Positions 21,164 to 33,091 of a DNA stretch of 64,000 nucleotides are shown here, one piece after another. The position numbers and the translations under genes were made by a program. The notes under the pieces are model-generated. The model was given only the letters and a program-made list of their open reading frames with translations, had not been told where the DNA came from and ran no database searches. The DNA comes from Xestospongia bergquistia (taxonomy: Eukaryota; Porifera; Demospongiae; Haplosclerida; Petrosiidae). The stretch lies in NCBI GenBank assembly GCA_963965975.1, contig OZ014411.1, forward strand, positions 23,791,249-23,855,248. The letters run 5' to 3'. Every line of letters begins with the position of its first letter. The first letter of the stretch is position 1.

Positions 21164-22990
21164 TAAGTAATAAATCCAGTATAATATTTGTGCTATATGC
21201 AACATACAAAGGAGGCATCATTACTATAAGATTCTACAGAAGTAATACATATATCTGTAATAATGGTCAGATAAATATTATATATCTGTTATAACAAACC
21301 GGTTATAACTGATTCATGGTCATTTGCTTTACAATGCATGCTTCCTCAAAAACATTATGCACTGTTTTGACTATTACTTACTATGGAAGTTCACACTTTA
21401 CATACTTAGACATACAACTTCTCAAAAAGGACATGTGTGTAGTAAGTACTATAAATTCTATTGTAGAGATCTTAAACACCTGCAATGACACAGCACATTT
21501 AGATAATGACAGTCCTAACATACAGACACACCATCCATAACAATTATTTTGCTTTCATAATGAACTAGAATTAATGTACAGAAATAAAGTCACTATAATA
21601 CTTTCAATTAGAATATTTTAGTGATAACTACAGAAGCCTCAGATGGACATTACAATTCCTATTTCCAATTTCAATTAAATGAGGTTATACGGAGTTTGAT
21701 TGTCCCTTCTTGGCTTCCGTAAATAATAAATCTACTATATACAACCAAAGACCAACCCAACTGGAAACATCTCGCTGATGCTCAATTCTAAAAGATGGCT
21801 TGTGGTACTCGTGCTCCACATTGTATTAAGTCTAGAAATGGTGCACATGCCAAAAATGGAATTAGGAATAGGAAATTGGAACTCATCAACTGGGTCATTA
21901 ATTGGGATTTTTAAATACATTAAGGTTCGTGGAAGAAATAAGAAATTAGGAATTGGAATGTCTGCTGCAGCTTCCGTAGATAACAGCATTGTGATATTTA
22001 CTATAACATATAATATATGAATATGGATTATAATGTAACATCATTTGGTTACTTCTGTGGTGAGGGTTCTACAATTTACACTATAGTCCTTTCGTTGAAA
22101 TAGAATTTTCTAATCATAAGTATTCAAAACAAGTACAGATCCTTTTTGATTAGAGTTCTTTGATAGGTTTACCACAACCTAAAAAGTTTTATAATAATGT
22201 TTAGAAAATAATTGTTCAAAAAACAAAATTAAAAGAGATAACACATGTAAGTGTACTCCATTCTATCTACCTCATAAATATAACCTTTTATAAAGATCCT
22301 TATCTATTCACTATATATCAATTAGATTGTTTGTCACTATTATGTTTTGATAGCTAGAGTTACTATGGATTTCACACTTCACTAATGACTTGAAAAAAAG
22401 GAATATTTAATAACAATAAAAATAGTGACAGCTACTACAAACAGAACAACACATCATCTTTAAAACTCCTTTGTCTAACTAATGACATGCTAAACAGAAT
22501 CTTAATTGCTCTGATAATTAACTACAGGTCTATCAAGTAACTATCAGTATATTATATTCATAAGTAATGAAACCAGTATGATATTATAATGATGTGTACG
22601 ATACAAAGTGTAGGCATTATTATCATAACTCTACTGAGTATTAGATATACATGATAATAAATGTATTAAAAAATGATAGCTTCCCTTTTATGGTATATCA
22701 CTGTTCTAGTAAGCTGTTTATAATTAATTCATAGTCACTTGACTTACAAATACATGTTCTCCCAAAAAAAATACATACTGTTTTATTATTACTTACTATG
22801 GAACTTCACACTTTATATACTTAAAACACATGACTTCTCAAAAAGGACATGTATATAGAAGATACTATTAATTCTATTGTAAAAAATGTCACACCCTTGC
22901 AAGGACACAGCAATAATACATAGTGAACATGCTAACACATAGGACTAGCATCCATATAAATTTTGTTTTGAAAATGTATTAGACATTACA
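20760..22990. repeat. Long-unit tandem repeat in the intron below gene D
   Basis: Two successive copies of a block that contains, in order, a TATCACTTA segment, the cacttcactaatgactt segment, an AT microsatellite (21130-21157) and the acttactatggaacttcaca segment. The last is seen at about 21377 and again at about 22792, roughly 1.4 kb apart. The same block occurs below genes A, B, E and F. Confidence 0.7.
21628..21979. mobile_element. MITE-like element, family with GAAGCC ... CAGACATTCCAATTCC ends
   Basis: The left end ctacagaagcctcagatgg and the right end (gctgcagcttccgtag) are imperfect inverted repeats about 40 bp long. ATAA flanks both sides (21624-21627 and 21980-21983). The interrupted sequence tagtgataa/ataacagcattgtg is continuous in repeat copies near 48296 and 49236, which supports a real insertion. 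The short frames inside are overlapping translations of the two arms. Relatives lie near 58.0-58.5 kb and 63.2-63.4 kb. Confidence 0.75.
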
Positions 22991-23522
22991 CAGAATTTAT
23001 GCCATTTGATAATAAAATTAGGTACATCACATTCTGTAATGTTTACTGTATTATAAACATGGATTGACCAATCCACTTTTATGATATAAGCTAACATTGC
23101 TTAAGATGCTAATATCATATCTATATAATAAAATGATTATAACATGAGGTTAGTTTAGATTGTGCAATTAGAGTATGTGTTCTAAATGTCAAATAAACTT
23201 TTAATGACTGGTACACATGGAGATCAGTAAATAATTTTGCCCTGAGTTGATGCCAACACTTAAAATAGATAAATTTATCTAAAATATTTCAATGTTCATA
23301 AAAATTAGTAGTTATTTCTGTTATTATGAGGAATGGTTATTAAATCAGAAATTTAGAAACAAATCTTGTAAACAGAAGTTTCTTGCTAAATACATAAAAA
23401 CAAACTTAAATATACTGTGTGGTGCTAAACCACTTAAGACCACCTGGAACACATGTACCAGGCCAAAAACATGTTATTGATAATAATATGTTCAGATACC
23501 TTATACGTTTAGAGAAACTTAC

Positions 23523-25510
23523 TTGTAATGTGCAAAAGACAGTTGGGTGTTGTATCTCGTAAGATAGCGTGTAAATTACAGTAATTTAGCACATTCTTTA
23601 AACAATTTTCTGTTAGATTTTGCATAATGTCAGATGGAGTCAGTAGTGGTTGTTCCTGTAAGTATAGTGCTATTGCACCACTAACTAAAGGAGTAGCCAT
23701 TGATGTTCCAGAGAGACGTAATGTGCATGTGTCACACCAGTAACCAGCTCCAGTCACATTATAGCCAGGAGCAAATATATCAATACAAAAACCACCATTT
23801 GTTAAGAAAAAAACTTCATCTCCTGGAGCAGATCCAGCAACAGTAATAACTCCTGGTGCACTAGCAGGACTATAATTACATGCATAATCTCCTTCATTGC
23901 CAGCAGCTGCAACAATTGGGATTCCCATATTAATGATATTGCTAGATATATTGTTAATTAAACTAGAGTATGGACCTCTCAATGACATTGAAATGACAGC
24001 TGGACTATGAGGAGTCTTATTGATAATATTTGTTGCAGCATAATTTAATCCATCTATAATGATGTTCCATGGTGTTTGACCAGAACAATGTATTGCACGA
24101 ACACTATAACAGTTAGCTTTTTTTGCAACTCCATAATGTTTTCCACAAGCAAGACTTGCTACAAGAGTTCCGTGTCCATCACAGTCTTGACCAGTTTGGT
24201 TAGTTCCATAGTAGTTGTCAACTGGATCATATCCAGGATATATGGCTCTATTACCATCAAATTCATTGTGGTTAAAATTGATACCTACATTTACAAAACA
24301 ACTTTAATAGTAGATATTCTATGTCTTTTTATTTACCTGTATCTAAAATGTAAATGTCAACACCTTCTCCATCTCCTCCAGGTTCAAATACACCATCTAA
24401 TACTGGACTGACTTGATCAATACGATCCAGTGCCCATGAAAGTGAAGCTTTTGCAAATGTTTCTTCTTCAACAAACTCAACATTGTCAAGATCTTTTATC
24501 TGAATAATTATATAATTATTCTGATAATGCTATTATTAGATCATATATTATATTGTCATCGTATATATTACATTATGATGAACATCATACAATGAGATTC
24601 ATAATCCATATATCTCAAAATGAATGTTGATTGGATCAGTATCATCGAAATTGCATAGATACATTGATCAAAGTTGTAGGTTCATAAATATCTCAAGACA
24701 ACTATTATGGTTTCATCAATGATGGTGGGTCCATAAGCATTATATAAACCTGCTAACATGATATTTTTCAGTTGAGTAATTAATGTTACTTGATAGGCAC
24801 ATAACATTTTATCCTTTAATAGTGATAGATCATAATTATGTATATCAATATTATCATGGTTCTTCATCTATGTGTTATATATAAACTTGCTAAATTAAGA
24901 AATGTAAATAATATCACATATCTTATAGCCCTTGGTATTATCTTTATAAACTTCCTGGTTGGTAGGCTTTTAGAATACAATCAGTTTGTATACCATAGTG
25001 TAACACATAGTCACATTCATAATATATATATGTATATATGTGTGTACATATATAGCAGTGTCTAGAGCGCCAGTACTAGAACACTCTACTTTAATGTGAA
25101 ATTAAAAGTATATATGAGACCACAAACATTAAACATTTGGAACATAAAAGTAGTAAGTTCACATTAAAGTATGGCTTTTGATTACTGGCACTCTAGACAC
25201 TGCCTTTATAATACATTTTAAGGTTAACCTTATGTGCTTTATCTACTGACAGTTTTGCGACAATCACTTTGGCAAATGGACCCTCAATTTTGTGAATTTC
25301 GGAACTCAAAGACTGAGTTCGAACTTTTTCAGCAATGGCTTCAAATCTCTCATGACTGGTATCTGGTGTCAGTGCAACCATATACTGACCTGTTGTCTCT
25401 ATTCCGGGAGTAGCACGAATAACTCGACGTGTTTGAACCACAGCTGAAAAAAGAAGAACTAATACCAAAACTTGCCCAAGTCTTGTAAGAAATTGCATGT
25501 TTAGCACCAC
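23523..25510 (-). CDS. Subtilase gene D: secreted proteinase K-like serine protease core (I9-S8)
   Basis: Exons 25510-25229, 24499-24337 and 24284-23523; 402 codons. Signal peptide core VLVLVLLFSAVVQT, I9 pro-domain, then the S8 domain. Catalytic Asp (DTG), His (first His of GHGTLVAS), oxyanion Asn (AAGN) and Ser (GTSMATP) are present. The second His of the usual HGTH motif is Leu here; it is not the catalytic one. Exon 3 is open throughout although its first Met lies far inside. Exon 3 ends phase 1 at ACAA|GTAAGTTT. The modules below are linker T6, two SMB exons and a terminal exon, so the product is probably a protease with SMB domains. A 149-bp inverted-repeat element lies in intron 1 near the donor. 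Confidence 0.87.
25055..25203. mobile_element. Small inverted-repeat element in intron 1 of gene D
   Basis: The ends gcagtgtctagagcgccagt and its complement at 25182-25203 begin arms of about 55 bp that pair over most of their length (actttaatgtgaa on both sides), so the element can form a hairpin. It is non-coding. It sits about 25 bp inside the donor of intron 1. I cannot define a target duplication, so its transposon class is open. Confidence 0.7.
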
Positions 25511-25544
25511 GATACATTGGCTGTGCTATTTGGCTAATTACTTG

Positions 25545-25590
25545 CTTTATATGTGCACGTTGAACCACACCTCCAAATGCGAAAGATGAC
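25545..25590 (-). promoter_or_regulatory. Proximal promoter of gene D
   Basis: GGAGGTGTGGTTCAACGTG, then ATATAAAGCAAG about 40 bp before the start codon. Confidence 0.6.
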
Positions 25591-26544
25591 TCAATAAATA
25601 CTGACATTGTTCAATAAATTGTTTTTAGTGCCATATAAGGCACAAACACATGAAATAGTAGTGCTCAATATATAGCTATAGGGTGCCTCCACAAGATTTT
25701 GCAACATTAAATAGATACAATATTATGTTAAAACAATAAACTAATTAAAATTATGTTTTAGTATTCTCTACTACTCTTCCTTACAAACTCTAATTATCAT
25801 TGTTCTAGACAGTCAATGTTTAACAATATTTTCAAAAGCAATTATATGGCATGTATTTTAAAATGTAATATAGTTTTGTGCATGTAAATCAAAAGTAATA
25901 CAAAAGTAATGGGGAGTCTTACTGTAGTGCTCAGAGCAATATACCACCACCCATAGTACCAAATTCAAAAGAAACAAATAGTTGATTAAAAATACACTAT
26001 ATTTTAAATGAGGAATAGCAATCAAACACTCAACATTATTATAATTAAGCATTTATTAGTAAAGGACACAAATCATTTCTAGAAACAGTACACAAGCAAG
26101 CAATAGAAGAATATAATATAAGAAAACAATAACATCTAATAAACAATTAACAACCTAAGTACAAATTAAATGGTCACGAATTATAATATTCTAAAGAAAC
26201 CTCAGGTTAGTTGCTCTGTCACACAAACTCTGACACAAATCAAGTTCCTGTATAAAATAGGGTATACATATGAAGAAAAATACACTAAACATTAAATTAT
26301 ACTATTTAAAAGGTAAAATGATAAATAGTTAAGGGAATAATATAAGGACAATAGGTATAGTCAAATCATCTAATTAAAAAGAACAATTAAAAATAAAAAC
26401 AAGTGGACAGTATATGACACATTAAAGAAACTATATAATGAATGGTTTGATATGTTTGATATATTTTCTTAAAATATTTAACAATATTTTAGTTCGGAAT
26501 GAACTATAACTAATGTATTACATGAGAATCTGACTTTGTCTTAC

Positions 26545-26742
26545 CAAGTGTATCAGTTGGAGTAGGTGAAACTAATGGAGAGTAAGGAAAGCTTGGATGA
26601 CAACCTATATCATATATATCACTACAACAATCGTTCCAATAATGACAGCTTTGATCACAAAAGCATCCATTATTCCAACAAGTTTGTGACAGGGACCATA
26701 CACAACATCCAGAATAGTTTAGATTAAGTGCCAAGCATGAAC
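26545..26742 (-). CDS. Somatomedin-B-like exon plus Pro-rich end (26.6 kb)
   Basis: A 198-bp phase 1-1 exon (ATTAAAG acceptor, CTTG|GTAAGAC donor). It encodes GSCLALNLNYSGCC, then the SMB signature CDQSCHYWNDCCSDI, a last Cys, and the linker SPLVSPTPTDTL. It is the last recognisable module before gene D and so closes the long tail region below gene E. About 320 bp further on, an acceptor-like TTTTATACAG is followed in phase 1 by an almost immediate stop (GAACTTGA), possibly a reduced terminal exon. Confidence 0.77.
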
Positions 26743-26800
26743 CTTTAATAAACATATAAACAACTTGATTTCATTTGGAGTGCTCATTTTAGTCATTTAC

Positions 26801-26914
26801 CAGTTGGAATAGGTGTAACTATAGTATTGCTTGAAGATTGAGTCAAAGCAGACGAAAAACTTGCTGGAAGTGGCATAGAGCTAGATAGAAGGAGTAAATT
26901 TTCGGTTGCTGTGT
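26801..26914 (-). CDS. Ser/Thr/Pro linker exon T5
   Basis: A 114-bp phase 1-1 exon between CTTATACAG and ACTG|GTAAATG, Ser-rich (LLLLSSSMPLPASFSSALT) and ending NTIVTPIPT. It directly precedes the SMB exon at 26742 and would join it in frame. Confidence 0.62.
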
Positions 26915-27307
26915 CTGTATAAGAATGGTAATATATAGAATTATTTTATCACATAAGAGACAAATATAACAGTAACACTATGAATGAACTTTAAGAACTT
27001 TAGATCTTCAGTAATATCAATCATTCTGATACAATGAAAAGCATGAAGTATTTATAGATTCTAAGTTTTAAATTTACTATAGCAAATAATTTTAAAAATC
27101 ACTGAGCTAGGTTATCATGATTTTGCTATTATCAAAAAAAGTACATTGTTACAATTGGATATAACATTATTTTACTTCTTTTTATTTCAATATTAACTAA
27201 ATGCTAATGTACTCTTTACAATGAGAATAAGGCTCTTTTAGGCTTGAAGTATCATGGTACAAGTGAAACTAATCACTTCAGTACATGAATCCATTAGTAG
27301 GATTTAC

Positions 27308-27418
27308 CTAGAGTATTAGTTGGAATAGGTGTGACTGTGTCAATTGAGAAAACAAATGATGTACTATCAGGAAATCCTGGGCTACTTGTCAATGGCTGAG
27401 GAGATCCACTATTTCTTT
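27308..27418 (-). CDS. Ser/Thr/Pro linker exon T4
   Basis: A 111-bp phase 1-1 exon between CTCTCTAG and CTAG|GTAAATC. It encodes RNSGSPQPLTSSPGFPDSTS and then FSIDTVTPIPTNTL, a shortened relative of linkers T1-T3. Confidence 0.6.
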
Positions 27419-27429
27419 CTAGAGAGAAA

Positions 27430-28657
27430 ATAATATTTTAATTTAGTATTAGTATTAATTATAGTATGAATGTGAAATTTAACTTAGTTATAGTATTAGT
27501 TATAGTCATCTTTAAAACTGAAGCCACATTTGAGCACCATCACTTTTGTTAATCAAGCAAACACTTTTGTTTTCTTCTGGAAGATAATTGAAGTATTGTC
27601 ATACTCCACTTTCTCTTGGACTACCAGGACCAGCTGTTATACTAGCTGTAGCAAAGCTATTTAGTTAAGCTTAACTATAATAACTAGAAAATCACTCATG
27701 CATGAAAGGTTAAATGCACAAACAACTCAGGCATGCACTATTATGCTAAATGCTTTACACATTCCATGAGGTTAATAACTAATATAATTGAGGTTATTAA
27801 TAAATAAGCCTAAATAAATAAGCCTAAATAATAACTTTATTCAGGAATCATTTTTGAAAGCATCATAATGTATAAAATGAATTCAGTGGTCGTTTGTTTC
27901 TTGGAGCATCTCTACATATTTTGCACTACAGTCTTCAATAATAATATATCATTAACTTTCTACTCCTTTTTCATTCATGACTATTGATATATGAGAATGA
28001 ATTTGTTAATTTCATATATAAATTAATTTTTTAAAAATATAATAGACACAGCCAGACTGTCCAAACCTGGAGATTATTTCAAAAGAATAGATTGGTAGAT
28101 AACAAAATTACAATATATACTTTATTTAAAGCTATTTATCAGACTCAATTGTATTTGCAAATGTCAGTTCAGAATCATCTACTGTAATCGTTAGCCTGTC
28201 TGGGCCTCACTGGCAAGCAATTGGCATGATGATCAAACGTTCATTGATCAATTCAATAAATATTGAAAAAAATAGTAGTCAAATAAAAAGGACGCAGCTT
28301 ATAGGTCAAATCTGATATTATTTAGTTGTTCATTCAGTACAATAAACATTCAATATTATCAATTACATTAACTAGCCCTGAAACAGCAAGAAATGAGGCA
28401 TAGCTCAGACTTACTAATTATTAATGATCAAATCTACTACAGAAATATTAAGTGTTAATAATATTATTAATCCAGATCATATCATTAAAAATATCATACA
28501 TTTTATTTAACTATAACTTATCTAACTATAAACACATTCTATGAGGTTAATAACTAATATAATTGATGATTAGTTGACTTAAGTAAAGATAAATTGTACT
28601 AACAACATCTGTTGTTATGACCACAAAGCATACTTTATTAATAATAACTTAAAACTG
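27430..28657. other. Spacer with no recognised exon
   Basis: AT-rich. A short open stretch near 27640 on the minus strand follows an acceptor-like CTACAG but has no relative in the window, so I do not call it. Confidence 0.5.
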
Positions 28658-29585
28658 CTAATTATTCTCACATTGTTGATCAGTGTAAAAAACTTTTTCA
28701 CTATTTAATATTGCAGTATACTCATGACAGCAAAAGTTGCCACCACATATAGCTACTGTAACAACTATTAGAAAAAGGGGGATCAACTTGACAAATAAAT
28801 GCTATAATTTCAAATTTAGATTATTGTATTTTGAGCATGCAATATTTTTATCAGAGCAATAAACTCATCTGCTCAACCTTGCTTTTTTAAAAGAATACCA
28901 CATTATAAAGACTTTCCTTTTATGGTAAGTTTTAACAGGAACTTAAATGCTGAGCTTTACTATTACTCTGCAATGTTTTGTAGCTGTAAACACAATTTTA
29001 TCTGTTCAAAGTAAATTGTCTGGTAACAGAGAGACATAAAGAGCAAGTATTGTAACCTTTGCTCTGATAGCAGTGAACATTAATGATCACTGTAGTGAAT
29101 GCTAAAACAATTATGTCATGGAAAGAATAGTCTTAAGCCAGATGTTTGTGAAGAATGGATTAGAAATCCTTTATAACAGTTACATGTTCAATTATCCAAA
29201 CTTTCATCGCTCATTTCAAAATCACTGGATAAAATATTAATCAAATAAGAAAGATGTAGTTCATGGGTCAAATCTGATATTACTTAATTTATTTGTGTAA
29301 TATTAAGGATTACATTAATGGACTATAAAAAAGAAAGAAATAAGGCATAGCTATAGACTTTATAATCATTAATGATCAAATCTGCTATTAGTTAATCCAT
29401 GAACCAGATATAAACAGGCTAGGTTTCCTTTGAAAAGACTTGTGTAGAGGAATACAGAATATTAAGTGTTTTATAACATTGTTGGTCCACAATCATATCA
29501 TTCAAACAGAAACATATTTAATATCTTAATTTTATTCAACTATACCTTCGTTTAGTTTGTAAACCACATTTGACCATACAGATAA
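28564..29585. repeat. Duplicated block, partner of 32086-33091
   Basis: Both copies begin with ttagttgacttaagta-like sequence, carry the Cys-rich terminal exon and run on to the 3' end of NIDO exon 3. The partner stops inside that exon at about 33092. Confidence 0.8.
28658..28764 (-). CDS. Cys-rich terminal exon with poly(A) signal, copy 1
   Basis: After acceptor TTTTCTAATAG, a phase-1 exon encodes 34 codons beginning VTVAICGGNFCCHEYTA and ending FYTDQQCENN, then TAG. AATAAA follows 19 bp after the stop (28634-28639). Four Cys suggest a small disulfide-bonded end piece. The copy at 32291-32185 keeps the frame, splice site, stop and AATAAA, which argues for selection. It lies below the NIDO module at 29.5-30.3 kb, so a transcript could run linker T2, NIDO, this exon. 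I do not recognise the family. Confidence 0.6.
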
Positions 29586-30317
29586 TGGATAATTGACACA
29601 GTCAACATCTGTAACTCTTGATGTCTTGGAGAATGGATGGTTTGCAAAATTGTTAAGTCCAGCACTATAGCCAATTGCTGCATTGTTCCTGGTCCATTGT
29701 AGAAGATCACATTTATAAGTAAATATAGCATAAGATGTTGATCCTTGAGATGCAACCACAACCTGAAATGTGTTTGTCTATGACAAAGAATAGTAATACA
29801 TGTGTAAAACAATTATAGAATAATTTACTTGAGCACAATAACTGTTTCCAAATGGACAGACATTACTCCACTTTGCTACAAAAACCCAATCTAAGTCTAA
29901 ATCAATACTTTGTTTTAATTTTAAGAACCCTTCGACTTCATTAATGACACTTGATGTACTTGACGAAGTGACAATGCCATACTCAACTATTCCTGTATAT
30001 GTTAGTATGATATCATCCCAAAATGGAGCTATCACTACTGTAGATGAGAGTGGGAATGATCTTGGTAAAGTACTTGTGAATGGTGTTCCAAAACTAAGTA
30101 GACCATTTGAGCTGATCTAAAAAATTAAAGAAAAGGCTAATATGATATCACAAAAGATAACCATTAAATCTCACATATAGAGTATGGTAAGTGATTCCTC
30201 CAATATTAAATGAAGAGGGAAGTCTGACCTCCCTAGTACTATCATCAACATTTCTAAATATGTTGGTTTGTAATCCAAGATTTAGGAAAGTCAAATATTT
30301 GGACTCTGTTCCAGATC
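29532..30317 (-). CDS. NIDO domain module (30 kb)
   Basis: Three exons: 30317-30175, 30116-29829 and 29762-29546 (or to the stop at 29532). Internal introns are 58 and 66 bp, phase 0. Motifs: VRLPSSFNIG, SSNGLLSFGTPF, IAPFWDDI, WVFVAKWSNV, SYAIFTYKCDLL, GYSAGLNN. The first exon starts phase 1. The last ends at GAAG|GTATAG or reads on to GIVE-stop, with the TAA inside AATAAA. Linker T2 lies just above it and the Cys-rich terminal exon below. It is an extracellular adhesion-type domain. Whether it belongs to gene E or to a separate gene without a protease core is unclear. Confidence 0.8.
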
Positions 30318-31032
30318 CTGTTGAATTAAGAATTACATAGATACAGTGATATTTAAATAGTAAAATCAGTTATAAATATCATAAAAACTTGTATTAAGTG
30401 TTAATAATTTTTATGATCAATTACTGCTTGATAATTTAGGAGCTGGAAATTTAAAATATTTATGTTATATGTAATGTATAATAATTACTTTTTCAGTCTA
30501 CACATTAGTGCATGATAGCTTTACAACTATGTTGTACTTGTCACACAGGAGACACAGGAGACTCTACCAACAAATCTGTGACAAATGCAATTATAAAAGT
30601 GCCAGTCATATGCAGAAAAAGTCAAAACACAGGATAGGTAGCAAAAAGTTACACTAATAGTATGTAAAATATGGCTGCTTTTAACTGCTTTATGTAAAAT
30701 TGGCAAAGTATATAATTTATATAAATCAGTGTAGATTATATCCATGATTTAAGGATTTCACTAAATTGTACTTTTTAAGTTGAATGTTGAAGGTCTTTTA
30801 AGGGAGGAATAAAGGAAAAGACTTATATCAAAAATTAGTAACAACAAGTAATACATTTAGAAGTACACATGTATAATTTTGACCCTATGCTAAATGACTA
30901 ATGCGCTTTCTCATATAAAGAGTGGTTTTAGTCAAGGCAACAAGAATATGATTCTTTTCGTTTTTGTTTTGTTTAGTATGTCATGCACAAATGAAACCAG
31001 TCAATTGAGTATATACAATTTCATGAATTTAC

Positions 31033-31164
31033 CTAGAGTAATCGTTGGAGTGGGTGTGGCTAGAGTAGATAGTGTGTCAATTAAGAAAGGAGTGACAACA
31101 AGCGATGTACTTGCTGAGATTAGTAGATTACTCATTGATGGTTGAGGAGTTCTACTATTTGCTT
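31033..31164 (-). CDS. Thr/Pro-rich linker exon T2
   Basis: A 132-bp phase 1-1 exon with the same length and borders as T1 (TCTCTACAG, CTAG|GTAAATTC). It ends VTPFLIDTLSTLATPTPTIT. It lies directly above the 30 kb NIDO module and would join it in frame. Confidence 0.68.
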
Positions 31165-32085
31165 CTGTAGAGAAAGAAAAAATAGTCAAAAAACATGTTA
31201 AATGTTTTTTTTTTGACATCATCATTTATTTACTTTCATTATTATTATTACATAAACAGAATAATAAACAATTCTAACAATTTATTAAATGTATAGAAAT
31301 GGTAGTAAAGACATTTTAAACAAACTCAAAGCAAGAAAGCAGTATTTTTATATAGTAGGCATAATATTAAAGTTATTTTTTATTTTTTGGTTGATAATTC
31401 TCTTAGAGAGAAGAACAAATGTTAAAACTTGTATATGTTGTCATCAATTATAGTCAGAACATATATGACTTTGTACTCACAACATAGCAAAATATAACAC
31501 AAAAATATTTAAAAATTACTTTCATATGCATGCTATGTAGGGATGTTGATAGTATAATTAAGATGCTTTTGCAACTATATCTACATTAATTTTTATAATT
31601 TTTCTCATAACCAGCTTCTCTTACTTATTTGAGAAAATAATTGTCTTATGATTTTGGATTGTACATATATTGTACAAATTAGAATACTTGATATTATTCA
31701 TTATTTAGTGAAGATTGCGAAAGTTTAGAGTTTTGATCAACAGCACACCAAATTTGAAGTACTTACCCTAGTTCTAGTTAATACAATTATGTAGGTTAAT
31801 TTCAATTGTTATTAACAATAATTTTAATAAGTAGATGCAAGTGTACTTTTTACACAAAAAAATAAGCATCGCCTGGCTGGCCGAGAAATTCTAAGAATGT
31901 GTTGGACCATATATTCTATTTGCATACAATTACATTTTCTATTCTAATGTTGTATGCTATTACAAAAAAATGTTATAATTGCAAATAGTCAGTGTCCATA
32001 AACTAGGAACTACATTGAAACACAACATATTGTTGAATAGCACAAAATATAAATAAAATGTATTTGATGTAATTTAATTGACAAT

Positions 32086-33091
32086 TAGTTGACTTAAGCA
32101 AAGATAAATTGTACTAACAACATCTGTTGTTATGACCCCAAAGCATACTTTATTAATAATAACTTATTATATATTTCAAAACTTCTAATTATTCTCACAT
32201 TGTTGATCAGTGTAAAAATCTTTTTCACTATTTAATATTGCAGTATACTCATGACAGCTAAAGTTGCCACCACATATAGCTACTGTAACAACTATTAGAA
32301 AAAGGGGGTCAACTTGACAAAAAAATGCTATAATTTCAAATTTAGATTATTGTATTTTGAGCTTGCAATATTTTAATCAAAGCAATAAATTCATCTGCTT
32401 AACCTTGCTTTTTTTTAAAAAAATACCACATTATAAAGACTTTCCTTTTGTGGTAAGTTTTAACAGGAACTTAAATGCTGAGCTTTACTATTTCTCTCCC
32501 ATGTTTTGTAGCTGTAAACACAATTTTTATCTGTTCAAAGTAAATTGTCTGGTAACAGAGAGACATAAAGAGCAAGTATTGTAACCTTTGCTCTGATAGC
32601 AGTGAACATTAATGATCACTGTTGTGAATGCTAAAACAATTATGTGAAGGAAAGAATAGTCTTAAGCCAGATGTTTGTGAAGAACAGATTAGAAATGCAT
32701 TATAACAGTTACATGTTCAATGATCCAAACATTCATCGATCATTTCAATAATCATTGGATAAAATATTAATCAAATAAGAAAGATGTAGTTCATGGGTCA
32801 AATCTGATATTATTTTATTTATTTGTGCAATATTAAGGATTACATTAATGAACTCTAAAACAGAAAGAAATGAGGCATAACTATATACTTTTTAATTATT
32901 AATGATCAAGTCCGCTATTAGGTAAAACCATAAACCATATATAATAAGACTAGGCTTTCTTTGAAAAGACTTATGTAAAGGAGTACAGAAATATTAAGTG
33001 TTAATAATATTATTGGTCCACATCATATCATTCAAAAAGAGACATGTTAACTTTATTCAGCTATACCTTCATTTAATTTGTAAACCACATT
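32086..33091. repeat. Duplicated block, partner of 28564-29585, truncated inside a NIDO exon
   Basis: Collinear with 28564-29585. The last 25 bp (33067-33091) are the end of NIDO exon 3. At about 33092 the sequence switches to the block matching 7337 onward, so a recombination join lies inside former coding sequence. Confidence 0.75.
32185..32291 (-). CDS. Cys-rich terminal exon with poly(A) signal, copy 2
   Basis: Same acceptor, phase, 34-codon length and TAG as the exon at 28764. It differs at two visible residues: NFSC for NFCC, which loses one Cys, and KDFY for KVFY. AATAAA lies 31 bp after the stop (32149-32154). It follows linker T3 (34001) and the NIDO module at 36 kb, so it could end gene E. 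Confidence 0.6.

Noticed and set aside
21735..22020. Opposed 80-codon frames near 21.9 kb
   Set aside because: They cover the arms of the inverted-repeat element and have no protein-like composition.
26198..26250. Minus-strand stretch after TTTTATACAG reading a Cys-containing 18-residue peptide in phase 0
   Set aside because: The preceding SMB exon leaves phase 1, in which this region stops after two codons. Noted only as a possible reduced terminal exon.
27560..27660. Possible phase-1 terminal exon on the minus strand after a CTACAG
   Set aside because: Short, with no copy elsewhere in the window and a weak acceptor context. It lies between better supported exons without a clear place.
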